Positions 18,391 through 29,013 are shown, counted from the first letter of the stretch. The stretch is 44,168 nucleotides of DNA from Rikenellaceae bacterium (GCA_020860245.1 JAJBUQ010000013.1:1-44168), one strand, 5' to 3'. The notes: generated by a model not told the origin, from the letters alone. Numbers and translations: made by a program.

Positions 18391-20705
18391 ATGAAACGAT
18401 TATTATTAACTGTCCTTGCATTATCGGGAACTGTATTGCTCTTCTCCTTGTCTATCGAGGAAAAAGAGAATTATTTGCAATGGATGAGGGATAATCTTAC
18501 CGATGTTCCTGCGTGGAACAGCTGGCAGGAGAGTGCCGGAGAACTTCCGCCGGACTTCAATAAGATGCCGAAGAGCAATCTTCTGCCCGATCCGTTCGTC
18601 TTTAATGACGGATCTAAGGTGTCACCTGAACAATGGGCAGAGAGAAGAGCTGAGATATTTTCGTTATTCGAGACTTATGTTCCTGGTAAATTCCCACCTA
18701 AACCGTCTATCACAGAGATTACGATTGCGAATGAAATAAAAAATAACGGATATACCACAAGGGATGCGAGTGTTAATTTTGGACCGGACGGCAAAGGAAG
18801 CGTCCGCATACGTCTCGTAATCCCTGACGGTTACGGAGATAAAATGCCTGCGCTTATATGTCCGAATCTGGACGGATGGAGCTCTGTTCTGATTAAGAGA
18901 GGCTATGTATCGGTAGGATACGCAGGAAACGATTTCATGGACGATGCCGCAAATCTGCAGGAAATTTATCCGGATTACGATTTTGCGACTCTCCCCCGTC
19001 GAGCGTGGCTTGCACAGGTCGTGATGGATTATCTCGAGACAGTTCCGGAAGTGGATATATCCCGTGTAGCGATATTCGGTTATTCGCGTGACGGTAAGAT
19101 AGCTATGCTTGCCACCGCGATCGACGAACGTATATCTGCCGTTATAGCCGGAAGTACAGGTGTAGGCGGTGCCGTACCGTGGAGGTTTGCAGGCGAGAGG
19201 GGCGGAGGCGAGAGTATAGAGAGTACGACGAGAATGTTTCCCGACTGGTTCCTGTACCGATTGCGTTATTTTTCCGGTAAGGAAGATTATCTCCCTGTCG
19301 ATGCCAACCTTCTGATATCGCTTATCGCTCCGCGTGCAGCGTTATTGCAGTGGGGATATACGGATCAGGTCGCCAATGGATGGGCTATGGAACAGGCCTA
19401 CCACTCAGCAAAAAAGGTCTACGACCTTACTGGAAACGGAGGACGGTTAGGGCTTCTCCCTATGGCAGGATTCCATGGAAGCAACGATCAGGACCGATCT
19501 TTGGACTGGCTCGATTATCAATTCGGAAAATCCGACATCGAATGGTGGAATGAGTTTATATTCCTTGGAATTTTGATGATTGGGCTGTGAAATACGGAAA
19601 AAATCCGGATATCTCGAAGTCCGGAAGATACGATCCGGCAAAACCGGCGGCAAAAAATATACAAGAGTGGAACGATAAAAAAAACGCATTGATTAAAACC
19701 GTCCAGAATATGCTCGGAGCCGCTCCTCCACATGTGACGCAGGCTGCCTCCCCTCTACGGAGGACGACTCCTCAGCCGGGACCGACTGTCGTGGCGGAAG
19801 GAAAAACCGGCAATCCCGGACAACTCTCCCCCGATGTTGCTGCGTGGGTAATCTCAGGGACAAGTCCTGAATACGGCTGGCTCGAACCGGAGAGGAGCAC
19901 GGTTGATTCGCGGAGAATACGTTTTGGCAACGTTACAGGGGATTTATATTATCCTTCGGATATAAAGGAGGGAGAAAAATTGCCGACTGTTATATGGCTT
20001 CACGGATTCCATCATCCGCTCGGATATATGTGGGTGTACAGAAGGGATCTTCATCCGATTCTTGCCCTTATTTCGCAGGGGTATGCGGTTTTAGCCTATG
20101 ACTAGACCGGATACGGTACCCGATGGAGCGAGGCCGCTCCGTTCTACGATCGTTACTCCTATTGGTCGCGAATGGGCAAAATGATAGAGGACGTAAGCCT
20201 TGCGATAGACGCTCTCTCAGATACGGACATCATAGATGCTGAGAGGATAGCACTGTTTGGATTTACACTCGGCGGTACGGTCGGACTTTATTCCGCTGCT
20301 ATGGACGAACGGGTAAAATGTGTCGTATCCATAGCCGGATTCACTCCGATGAGGACCGATGTGGCGGAAACAGGAATGAGCGGAATGACGCGTTACAGCC
20401 ATCTGCACGGACTGATACCGAATCTTGGATTTTATAAGGATAAAGAAGAATATCTCCCTTATGACTATGAAGATTTGATCTCTCTGGTCGCTCCCCGAAA
20501 CGTTTTAGTGGTTCAGCCCCGGATGGACAGGGATGCGGATTACGAACAGGTATCGGAAGCTGTGGCACGTGCAAAAAAAATATTCGAATTGTATGGGGCC
20601 GGACAAAATCTCGACATTCGCTTGCCGAACGATTACGGCAGACTCACGAATGAAATGCAGTCGGAGGCCATTGAATGGCTTAACGAACATATTAATTCCA
20701 ACTAA
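18391..20705 (+). pseudogene. Tandem CE15-like / acetyl-esterase-like hydrolase, broken by frameshift and TAG
   Basis: A signal peptide is followed by a CE15-type (glucuronoyl esterase) domain with nucleophile motif GYSRDGK and a late GFHGSNDQ histidine segment. The frame breaks at the T-run 19571-19574: adding one T joins ...FLGI to FDDWAVKYGKNPD in the next frame. That frame runs through a second alpha/beta hydrolase domain but meets TAG at 20103-20105, where relatives read FDQIGFGTR; CAG to TAG fits. The frame then continues from TGYGTRW to the end at 20705. In the second domain the nucleophile elbow reads GFTLGG, with Thr instead of Ser, so that domain may already have been inactive. The intact ancestor would be about 771 residues. 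It sits 10 bases after GH2 and 11 before PL4. Confidence 0.82.
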
Positions 20706-20716
20706 AATTAACGATA

Positions 20717-22666
20717 ATGAAAAAACTTAAACTATTGATGACTGCGTTCGCGCTCTCCTGCATGTGCCTATTGCAGACCGGATGCAGCAGTGAGCCCGGA
20801 GTTACGCTTACGGAAGACGTAGAGAGCTACACTATGGACAACGGTATCGTTAAGGTACAGATATCTAAAGTCTCCGGAGATCTTCTTTCGTTCCGTTATA
20901 ACGGCAAAGAGCTGTTTGCAACAAGATTGTCTCCCGATTTTGTGCCGGAATCGAGAGGCGAAGAGCCTGAGAATAACCCTAACTGGAAGGATCCGTATAT
21001 GAAAGGGCGCGGTCACGGTTACTGGTCGCATGATGCCATGGGAGTTGCGGGAAGCGCGCCTGCCATTCCTTCTGTAACGATCGACCCTTCGAAGAACGGA
21101 GGTAAAATAGCGGAGATGTCGGTAAAAGCGATATCCGGCGGGCGCAAAATGGGAACCGGTCCCGGAGCAGGACCCGACGGTCAGTTTATTTCGGACATAG
21201 AGATACGGTATACCCTCGAGAAGGGTGAAGCCGGAGTCTATACTTATTGTATTTTCGAGCACCTGCCTGAATACGGTTTAACCCAGATGGGCGAGGCACG
21301 CTACTGCGCCAAACTGGCTGACTTCTTCGATTGGATCAGCGTAGACGATACTCGCAACATGAGTTATCCGAAGGATCTGAATTTAGGCGATAAATATGTG
21401 TATACCGCGCTACAGTATCCGAACCCTGCGTTCGGATGGTCGAGTACGACTGATAATGTGGGATTGTTCTTTATAAATCCGTCAATGGAATATATGAGCG
21501 GAGGTCCGACAAAAGTCGAGTTTATGGGTCATCGGGATACTAATACCGAAGCTGCACCGTGTGTGCTGAACTATTGGAGGAGCAGCCATTACGGAGGTGC
21601 CGACCTGAGTGTGGCGGAAGGAGAACATTGGGGTAAGGTCGTGGGGCCATTTATGATATATGCCCTCGACGGAGAAGGTCCGCAGGATATTTACGATAAG
21701 GCTAAGGCTAAGGCCCAAAAAGAAAAAAGCAGATAGCCGTACGATTGGGTAGAAAATGAATATTATCCCAAGAAGAACCAACGCGCCACTGTCAGCGGTA
21801 AGATCGTACTCGACGATAATGGCAATTCTTTCTCGAACCTATGGGTAGGATTAACAGCTCCTGAATATATAGCCCCGCGCCCTGAGGACTCGCCGGAGAT
21901 CCCGATAAACTGGCAGTGCGATGCAAAAAATTATCAGTTTTGGGTTAAAGGTAATGACGACGGAACATTTTCGATACCGAATGTCATAGCAGGCGACTAT
22001 TCTCTTTATGTAATGGCTGACGGTGTGCTCGGTGAATTCGTTGTTCCGGATATTAAAATCAATGCGGCGAACGATATCGAACTGAATGAACTTGTATGGA
22101 AGCCTTTGCGCTACGGCGAACAGCTTTGGGATATAGGCATACCGAACCGGACTGCTACCGAGTTCTTTATGGCCGATAATTTTAGGGATACGGAGATATC
22201 CTATAAATATGCTGAACTATTCCCTGACGATATTACGTATGTTATCGGAGAGAGCGACTTCCGTAAGGACTGGTTCTTCCAGCATGTGCCTCATAACGAG
22301 GATCCGGAGGCAAAATCGAGACCATTTTTCGGAGCCAGCTCTCCGGGACGTGCGACGCCATATACAATTATATTCAATTTAGATGAGAAGCCGCAGGGGA
22401 CGGCCGTATTAAGATTTGCTATTTGCGGAACGGGAGCCAGAAGTCTCGATGTAACTGTGAACGGTAAAAATGCCGGAAGCCTCCGGAATCTTCCCGGAGA
22501 CGGAGTAATAACCCGCCACGGTATACAAGGTATTTGGTATGAGCGGAAGATCGAATTCGATGCTTCTATGATGAATAAGGGGCGGAACGAACTTATTTTG
22601 ACTATCCCCGCCGGTAATGTGAATAACGGATTGGTTTACGACTACATCAGAATGGAAATTTATTAG
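20717..22666 (+). pseudogene. PL4 rhamnogalacturonan lyase lipoprotein, interrupted by in-frame TAG
   Basis: The frame encodes about 649 residues: a lipoprotein signal (lipobox LQTGC), a large beta-sandwich catalytic domain (DNGIVKVQISKVSGDLLSF, MKGRGHGYWSHD), then a fibronectin-III-like domain (ATVSGKIVLDD) and a C-terminal CBM-like sandwich (LWDIGIPNRTATEF, YDYIRMEIY). This three-domain order is that of polysaccharide lyase family 4. TAG at 21734-21736 (codon 340) splits the catalytic domain from the rest. The next residues are PYDWVENEYY, and relatives often have an aromatic before P-Y, so TGG to TAG is plausible. Together with the GH2 and esterase genes this indicates an RG-I pectin-degrading cluster. 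No SusC/SusD pair is present in the window. Confidence 0.82.
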
Positions 22667-22691
22667 AATCGCCCCGTTTAGTATATTTTCA

Positions 22692-22720
22692 AGAGCCGCG
22701 TCATAGACGCGGTTCTATTT
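22692..22720 (+). terminator. Terminator of the pectin-enzyme cluster
   Basis: AGAGCCGCGTC (22692-22702) pairs with GACGCGGTTCT (22706-22716), with one G-T wobble and a 3-base loop. ATTTTTAT follows. It lies 26 bases after the PL4 stop codon. Confidence 0.88.
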
Positions 22721-22807
22721 TTATAATTCATTTACATGAGAATTCTTCAACATGCGAATTAATGCAGCGCACCGTCTACTTACTGTGGAAATAGAATAAG
22801 GTAGAAT

Positions 22808-22836
22808 AATGCTCCGAATGTTCTTCGGAGCATTTT
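22808..22836 (-). terminator. Hairpin terminator downstream of the SDR gene
   Basis: AATGCTCCGAA (22808-22818) pairs perfectly with TTCGGAGCATT (22824-22834) around a 5-base loop. It sits 13 bases beyond the minus-strand SDR stop codon. Both sides are AT-rich, so it may also stop transcription arriving from the left. Confidence 0.8.
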
Positions 22837-22846
22837 ATCGAGATTG

Positions 22847-23596
22847 TCATCCTGCCAGTATTCCTCCGTCTACCGGATAGTAGGCTCCGTTGCAGAAGGA
22901 AGCGCGGTCGCTGCTCAGCCATAAAACAAGATCGACGACTTCTTCGATTTTTCCTAATCTCTTCATAGGACTCGAATTGACCATCATCTCGTGTTCCGTA
23001 GGGTCCGTGTTCATGGAATGTGTAAGGTGGGTATCTACCCATCCGGGTCCCACGGCATTGGCGCGAATGTTCTGTTGCCCGTATTCGAGCGCTACGTTCT
23101 TAGTCAGGCCTACAACTCCGTGCTTTGCCGCTATATATCCGCATGCTCCGGCAAGTCCTACCATCCCTAAAACGGACGACATATTTACTATTACACCTCC
23201 ACCGTTCTTCAACATAGCAGGATTTTGATAGTGCATACCGTAGAAAATTCCGGAGAGATTTATCGCAATTATCTTATTCCATGCTTCGATCGAGTATTCG
23301 CCGATAGGTTTATTATCACCTCCGATACCCGCGTCGTTGAATGCGATATCGAGTTTGCCGAAGGACTCTAACGTTTTGTTCACGAGATTCTCGCAGTCTG
23401 CAGGATTGGATACGTCCGTTTTAACGAATATCGCACCTCCTCCCGCCTGTTTTATGGAATTTGCCGTTTCAAAGCCTTGGTCTTCGTTGAGATCTGCTAC
23501 GGCAACCTTCGCTCCGTGTTTAGCATATAATTCCGACATTGCCTTGCCGAAACCGGAACCTCCGCCGGTGACGATTGCTACTTTATCCTTAAACAT
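22847..23596 (-). CDS. Short-chain dehydrogenase/reductase
   Basis: This 249-residue classical SDR has the cofactor motif TGGGSGFG (10-17), NDAG (87-90, where NNAG is common), Ser140/141, and the catalytic YxxxK at Tyr154 and Lys158. Asp35 at the end of beta2 favours NAD over NADP. The C-terminus ends VDGGILAG as in glucose 1-dehydrogenase-like and 3-oxoacyl-reductase-like SDRs. The substrate cannot be inferred. It is 22 bases downstream of the MDR oxidoreductase and probably co-transcribed with it. Confidence 0.88.
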   Translation of the reverse strand: MFKDKVAIVTGGGSGFGKAMSELYAKHGAKVAVADLNEDQGFETANSIKQAGGGAIFVKTDVSNPADCENLVNKTLESFGKLDIAFNDAGIGGDNKPIGEYSIEAWNKIIAINLSGIFYGMHYQNPAMLKNGGGVIVNMSSVLGMVGLAGACGYIAAKHGVVGLTKNVALEYGQQNIRANAVGPGWVDTHLTHSMNTDPTEHEMMVNSSPMKRLGKIEEVVDLVLWLSSDRASFCNGAYYPVDGGILAG

Positions 23597-23618
23597 AATA
23601 TCAATTTTGGTTGGTTTA

Positions 23619-24560
23619 TTATTTTATTTCGAGTATGATTTTTCCATGGGTATATTCCTTGCCAGGTTTGATTTTGTGCGAATAAGTGTCCCACGCTGTT
23701 TTAGCCTCCCTCAGAGGGAATATCTGTGCAATGTCCGTCTTGATTTTACCGGATTCTATCAATTGCGTTATCTCCGACAGGTCGCTGAAATCCGGATGTA
23801 CTCCCATAGATATTGCCGTAACTCCATATTTTTCGCTTTCGTTTTGATCTGTCTGCGCCGCGGTACTGATGAGCCGCCCCCCTTTTTTCATAAGGGGATA
23901 TGATTTGGACGGATAATCTCTTCCTGCGAAATCCAGTACCAGATCGACATCTTTGGCAATGGTGGTGAAATCGTTTGTGGTATAATCTATCATTACGTCA
24001 GCACCGAGGGATTCGACGAACTCCCTGTTGTCGCCGCGGTCGATAGCATAGATAAATCCACCTGCAACTTTGGCAAACTGTACAGCGAACGTTCCGACTG
24101 CTCCTGCCGCTCCTATAACGAGCACCGTTTGTCCCGGTTCGATCTTGCCATGTTCGAAAACAGCTTCCCATGCAGTCAGTCCTACGTGAGGCACCGATGC
24201 CGCTTCGCTGAAAGAGAGATTCGAAGGCATTAGTGCTAAGGAATCCGGATCTGCTGCGAGATATTCCGCGTAGGAACCGCCTCTCATGAGTTTGCCGTAG
24301 ACCTCGTCTCCTCTCTTGAATCCCTCGAGTTGCTGCGGTGCAAAGTCTATCCTTCCTGCAAAATCCGCTCCCGGTATCCATGGGAATTCCAGAGGCGACT
24401 TATCCTTGTTTTTTCCGGACGCAGTCATAATGTCTATATGATTTACCGACGCGGCGAAAACTTCTATAATAACCTGCCTGCCTTGGATTTCCGGATTGTC
24501 GGCCTCTCCGTATATCAAAGCATCCGAATCGCCGTAATTTTGTATTGTTATTGCTTTCAT
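23619..24560 (-). CDS. Zinc-free MDR NADP-dependent oxidoreductase (quinone-reductase-like)
   Basis: The 313-residue protein has the GroES-like domain of medium-chain dehydrogenases (PEIQGRQVIIEVFAASVNHI, PWIPGADFAG) without the zinc ligands. The Rossmann domain carries VLVIGAAGAVGTFAVQFAK. This matches the quinone oxidoreductase/alkenal reductase group. It starts 138 bases beyond the alcohol-dehydrogenase stop, after a terminator, and probably has its own promoter in 24561-24641, though I see no perfect TAnnTTTG there. A role in detoxifying carbonyls or quinones is inference. Confidence 0.88.
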   Translation of the reverse strand: MKAITIQNYGDSDALIYGEADNPEIQGRQVIIEVFAASVNHIDIMTASGKNKDKSPLEFPWIPGADFAGRIDFAPQQLEGFKRGDEVYGKLMRGGSYAEYLAADPDSLALMPSNLSFSEAASVPHVGLTAWEAVFEHGKIEPGQTVLVIGAAGAVGTFAVQFAKVAGGFIYAIDRGDNREFVESLGADVMIDYTTNDFTTIAKDVDLVLDFAGRDYPSKSYPLMKKGGRLISTAAQTDQNESEKYGVTAISMGVHPDFSDLSEITQLIESGKIKTDIAQIFPLREAKTAWDTYSHKIKPGKEYTHGKIILEIK

Positions 24561-24641
24561 AGTAAATATTTTTTATATATTCAGCAATAAATAAGCCAGT
24601 TGTGTGACCGTGCAGCGAGGAAAAAACACTTGTAATAACAA

Positions 24642-24671
24642 AATGGAGAAGCACTGCAATACCTCTCCATT
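24642..24671 (-). terminator. Terminator of the alcohol dehydrogenase gene
   Basis: On the minus strand AATGGAGA and TCTCCATT form an 8-bp stem with a 14-base loop, followed by a short T-run (complement of 24638-24641). It lies about 30 bases after the dehydrogenase stop codon and separates that gene from the MDR/SDR pair. Confidence 0.75.
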
Positions 24672-24698
24672 AATCATAATTTTATTCGGAGGACGACT

Positions 24699-25799
24699 TT
24701 ATTCCTGAGGCATTCGGATAATGGCCTTGTCTACTTTGCCTGCGAGAAAATCTTTTACCGCTTTGTTTATATCTTTAAAGTCGTAATATGTGACTAATTT
24801 ATCGAACGGAAACATTCCTTTTTTGTATAATTCGATCAATCTCGGAATGTAAATATCAGGTTGGCTGTCGCCTTCTATCGCAAATTCCAAATTCTTGCCG
24901 TTCTCAAAATGCACGTAATCAATATCCAGTGTCGGAGATTTACCTATTCCGACAAGAATACACTTCGACATTGGCTTGAGCATGGTGAGGTTGTCGTTAA
25001 TTACCTCATTCAAAGATGTAGTGTCGAAGGCGTAATCTATTCCGTCAGGGAATAATTTTAACACCTCTTCTGACGGTTTTACATTTTTGCTGTTAAACGT
25101 ATGTGTAGCACCCAGTTCTTTGGCTTTTTCGAGACGTGTGTCGAAGACATCAATTGCGATTATCGTGGTGCACCCCGCAGCTTTGGCAGCCATGATTCCC
25201 GCCAAGCCCACAGGTCCGACGCCGGAAACAACGATAGTCTCTCCGGCACTGGGATTTATTACGTTAAGTACGGAACCGGAGCCGGTCTGCAAACCGCATC
25301 CCAACGGTCCCATCATCTCGGTAGGTACATCGTCCTGAATTTTTATCACATTCCTCTCCGTTGCGAGAGAATACGTCGCGAAGGAAGACTGATAGAAAAA
25401 ATGACCGCTTATATCTTTGCCGTTTATATGGTACTCCGTAGTATTGTCCGGACGGTGCCCCGATACATTCAGAAGATTAAAGTATTTACAGTAAGACGGA
25501 TGCCCCTTGAGACAGAACTCACAGACTCCGCAGGAGGCCGGAGCAAGGATGACGTGATCGCCCGGTTTGACCTTTGTAACGCCGCTTCCGACTTTTTCTA
25601 CGATTCCAGCGCCTTCATGCCCGAGTACCACCGGAAGTTTAATCGGCATGTATCCGTTTATGACCGCTACGTCCGAATGGCAGAGTCCTGTGGCGATAAC
25701 TTTTACCAGTACTTCATTTTCTCTGGGCTCGTCCAGTTCGATTTCTTCGATGTCGAACTCAGAATTAAGTTTATTCAATACTGCTGCTTGTATTTTCAT
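24699..25799 (-). CDS. Zinc-dependent alcohol dehydrogenase (MDR family)
   Basis: This 366-residue enzyme has all ligands of a classical zinc alcohol dehydrogenase. The catalytic zinc is bound by Cys40 (GLCHSD), His61-Glu62 (GHEGAG) and Cys168 (GPLGCGLQTG). The structural zinc is bound by Cys90, Cys93, Cys96 and Cys104 (CGVCEFCLKGHPSYC). The Rossmann motif VSGVGPVGLAG follows. It resembles aryl-alcohol/NAD-dependent class III-like dehydrogenases and oxidises an alcohol or reduces an aldehyde. The gene appears monocistronic, with a terminator behind it, and faces the GH13 gene across 270 bases. Confidence 0.9.
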   Translation of the reverse strand: MKIQAAVLNKLNSEFDIEEIELDEPRENEVLVKVIATGLCHSDVAVINGYMPIKLPVVLGHEGAGIVEKVGSGVTKVKPGDHVILAPASCGVCEFCLKGHPSYCKYFNLLNVSGHRPDNTTEYHINGKDISGHFFYQSSFATYSLATERNVIKIQDDVPTEMMGPLGCGLQTGSGSVLNVINPSAGETIVVSGVGPVGLAGIMAAKAAGCTTIIAIDVFDTRLEKAKELGATHTFNSKNVKPSEEVLKLFPDGIDYAFDTTSLNEVINDNLTMLKPMSKCILVGIGKSPTLDIDYVHFENGKNLEFAIEGDSQPDIYIPRLIELYKKGMFPFDKLVTYYDFKDINKAVKDFLAGKVDKAIIRMPQE

Positions 25800-25955
25800 A
25801 ATTTTTATCTTAAGTTATTAATAATGAAGATAGATGCAACAGTAATACCAATTTTAATACCGTGCTTCCGGATTTTTTATGGTAGCGTAGAAGAGGCGGA
25901 AGAACCAGAAGTCTCAACGCATTATTGTGCCGACTCCACATCTTTGTCGATACCG

Positions 25956-25987
25956 TTAGAATAGGGATTCTTATGGTATTATTTTTG
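25956..25987 (+). promoter_or_regulatory. Putative promoter of the GH13-lactonase operon
   Basis: TATTTTTG (25980-25987) matches the TAnnTTTG -7 consensus. TTAG at 25956-25959, one base off TTTG, lies 20 bases upstream. The predicted start would give a leader of about 75 bases before the ATG at 26070. The rest of the 25800-26069 intergenic region shows no other clear element. Confidence 0.5.
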
Positions 25988-26069
25988 ATTTTGGATGTCA
26001 AAATGTAATGTTAAATAGTGTTTATGGAACGTAATACGAAACTAAGCAATCCGCAGACCTTATATTACC

Positions 26070-27875
26070 ATGAGAAATTTAGATAACGTACCTGCTATTG
26101 AACGAATCGAACCACCGTGCTGGTGGATAGGGATGATCACCCCGCTGCAGTTGATGATACACGGAGAAGGTATCGGATCGTACACATTAGAGTCTGTAAA
26201 AGATGAGATATCGGTTAAGAAAGTTCATACAGCGGATAGCCCCAATTATCTTTTTGCTGATATAGAGATATCTCCTGTCGCCCAACCGGGTGTATATGAG
26301 TTTGTACTGAAAAACAGCGACGGGCAAACCGTGAAATTTGAATATGAATTGTTGAGCCGCGTCGAAAATTCCGCTACGAGATCCAGTTATGATTCTTCGG
26401 ACGTAATATATTTACTTATGCCCGACCGATTTGCCAGCAGCGGACAAGAGAAAAATATTCCCGACGATATAATCGAACCTGAAAACCGTGAAGATCCGCT
26501 GGGACGGCACGGTGGCGATCTTCAAGGTATTATCGACCATTTGGATTATTTCAATGATTTAGGAATCACTACTCTGTGGATTACTCCATTCCAGTTGGAT
26601 AACGAGGAGAAGGCTTCTTATCACGGTTATGCCTGTTCGGATTATTACATGACCGATCCGCGTTATGGGGACAATCAACTTTATCGTGAACTGGTGGCTC
26701 AGGCACATAAACGAGGCCTGAAGGTAATCATGGATGTAGTTCTGAATCATTGCGGCTATAACCATTGGTGGATGGAGGATTTGCCTTTCAAAGAATGGGT
26801 GCACATACGCCAGAAAGATATTACCTCCACATACCGCCTTGTCTCGATAATAGATCCAAATGTGTCCAAAGAAGATCTTGAAAGAACGATAGACGGATGG
26901 TTCGATAAGAATATGCCTGACATAGGACTGGAGCATCCGTTTGTCCTGCAGTACTTTATACAACTTTACGTGTGGTGGATGGAATGAGCAGGGCTCGACG
27001 GATTGCGTGTGGATACCTACCCGTATAACGATAAATATGCAGCATCTAAATGGACCAAGGCTCTCATAGAAGAATATCCTAATATTAATATTGTGGCCGA
27101 GTGCTGGCATTCCTCTCCGGCAATAGTCGCTTACTGGGATAGTAGGAAAGTGAATTCGGACGGATATTGTTCCTGTCTCCCTACCATTATGGACTTCCCT
27201 TTGCAGGAAGCCATAAATTCAGCTTTGAAAGATCCCCGTTCGGAATGGAACGCCGGGATGAACCGTATTTACGAAGCGGTAGCCCATGATTTTCTGTACA
27301 TTGACCCCCGCAGCCTCATGATATTTCTTGACAATCATGATATAACGCGATTCGCAGATACCGTTGAAGGTAATCTCGGTAAAATTAAGGCAGGTCTGAC
27401 CATGATCGCGACAATGCGTGGTATTCCCCAGGTTTATTATGGAACGGAATTCGGATTCAGGTCCACTGATTTACCGGCAGGCGATTCCGGCCACCGAATT
27501 GATTTCTCCGGTGGATGGCGTGGCGATAAAAAAGATTTTTTTGCAGGGAAAGGACTCAGTACGGTTGAACGGGAGATTTACGACCACGCCCGCAAATTAT
27601 TTAAGTGGCGTAAAAACTGTACGGTTATTCATCATGGAAAGACCATGCATTTTCTTCCGGAAGGCGCTACCTATTGTTACTTCCGCTACACGGTAGACAA
27701 GTCTGTTATGGTGTTCATAAATGCGTCTGAGAAGCCGGTGGCGATTGATTGGGAACGTCACTCGGAACGGACAAGAGGCATCCGAAAAGGTACGGATATA
27801 ATAACCGGCGAAGAGATCGAAGTAGGAAAGGAATATATAGTCGATTCGCGTACGGAAGTGGTTATTGAATTTTAA
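26070..27875 (+). pseudogene. GH13 cyclomaltodextrinase/neopullulanase, interrupted by in-frame TGA
   Basis: The full frame of about 601 residues has an N-terminal cyclomaltodextrinase-type domain (RIEPPCWWIGMITP), a GH13 TIM barrel (LLMPDRFA, HGGDLQGIIDHLDYFNDLG, VVLNHCG) and a C-terminal beta domain. Catalytic residues are all in frame: nucleophile Asp315 in LRVDTYPY, acid/base Glu344 in AECWH and Asp424 in LDNHD. TGA at 26985-26987 (codon 306) comes nine residues before the nucleophile, at YVWWME-stop-AGLDGLR, where relatives usually have an aromatic residue; TGG to TGA fits. Truncation would remove all three catalytic acids. No signal peptide is seen, suggesting a cytoplasmic maltooligosaccharide enzyme, unlike secreted SusA. 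Confidence 0.87.
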
Positions 27876-27887
27876 AAGAATCCATCG

Positions 27888-28904
27888 GTGAAATTATATG
27901 TAGGCACATATACGGACAGCGGCAGCAAGGGTATCTATGTTTATGATACCGATAAAAATTATGGTGAATTCGATTTACTTCAGTCGGTGGAACAGGAGAA
28001 TCCATCTTACATTGCACTAAGTCCGAACGGACGAATGCTTTATGCCGTAACGGAGAACGGAGACGGACCTTCATATATCTCATCTTATGAAATTAACGTA
28101 CGAGGAGAACTCCGGTTCCGTAATATGATGGCTACATCACAGAACGGATTGTGCCATGTTGCTGTATCGCCGGATGGCAGATGGTTGCTGGCAGCGGCAT
28201 ACAGCTCCGGAGGACTCAGTGTTCTTAAAATCAGGGAAGACGGTAGTATCGGAGAGGAAGTTAAGGTTCTCTCGTTTGACGACGGTTGTGTAGAAAACAT
28301 TTCACATATCCACTGTTCCGCATTTATTCCGGACGGTAGATACGTATATATTACGGATCTCGGTAGAGACAGTATTTATCGGTATGTTTATAATGCTGAT
28401 AGTATCGATAAACCATTAGGCGATATTAAAATATTTTGTATGCGTTCCGGTAGTGGACCGCGTCATATCGCCTTTGGGAAAAACGGGAATTTCATGTATG
28501 TTATTACCGAACTTGCCGCAACGGTAGAAGTATTCGATATTACAGCCGGTGAGTTGCTTCATTTACAAACACACACGATTACAAAAGAGGGTGGCGACGG
28601 TGGTGATATTGTTATTTCTCCGGACGGCAGGTTGCTTTTTGCCTCAATAAGGGAAAAAAGCAATTGTGTGGCAGTATTTGCTATTGGCGATAACGGATTA
28701 CTCCGCAAAGTATCTTATGTGAATACGAACCTACATCCACGAAGTATTTTATTAAGTCCATGTGGTGCTAAACTTCTTGTCGCGTCTATGAAAGAGAATA
28801 ACGTTCGTACTTACGATATATCGTCCGAAAAAGGAGAATTATATCCGTCTACCGGAATAATTCGTGTATTGCGGCCGGTATGCATTATTTTTGGGACAGT
28901 ATAA
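27888..28904 (+). CDS. Lactonase-family seven-bladed beta-propeller (6-phosphogluconolactonase-like)
   Basis: The 338-residue protein begins VKLYVGTYTDSGSKGIYVY, the conserved opening of the YbhE/Pgl lactonase family. It shows repeated propeller motifs such as LSPNGRMLYAV, VSPDGRWLLAA, ISPDGRLLFAS and LSPCGAKLLVAS. The end, RPVCIIF, is a normal family terminus. The start is GTG at 27888, 12 bases after the GH13 stop; no ATG lies between. No signal peptide is seen. A sugar-lactone hydrolase role is usual for the family, but many members are uncharacterised. Confidence 0.82.
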   Translation: MKLYVGTYTDSGSKGIYVYDTDKNYGEFDLLQSVEQENPSYIALSPNGRMLYAVTENGDGPSYISSYEINVRGELRFRNMMATSQNGLCHVAVSPDGRWLLAAAYSSGGLSVLKIREDGSIGEEVKVLSFDDGCVENISHIHCSAFIPDGRYVYITDLGRDSIYRYVYNADSIDKPLGDIKIFCMRSGSGPRHIAFGKNGNFMYVITELAATVEVFDITAGELLHLQTHTITKEGGDGGDIVISPDGRLLFASIREKSNCVAVFAIGDNGLLRKVSYVNTNLHPRSILLSPCGAKLLVASMKENNVRTYDISSEKGELYPSTGIIRVLRPVCIIFGTV

Positions 28905-29013
28905 GAAACCTTTCCTACAACTCCTTAAGCACACAGAAAATACTCCCTCCATACTCTATAAATACCGCTACCCAGTTATCCCGACTTGCGTGGCAATTTT
29001 TAGTGGAACAAAA

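Noticed and set aside
17583-26987. Selenocysteine at the TGA codons
   Set aside because: Homologous positions are aromatic, not Cys, and no selenocysteine-type hairpin or selenoprotein family is involved.
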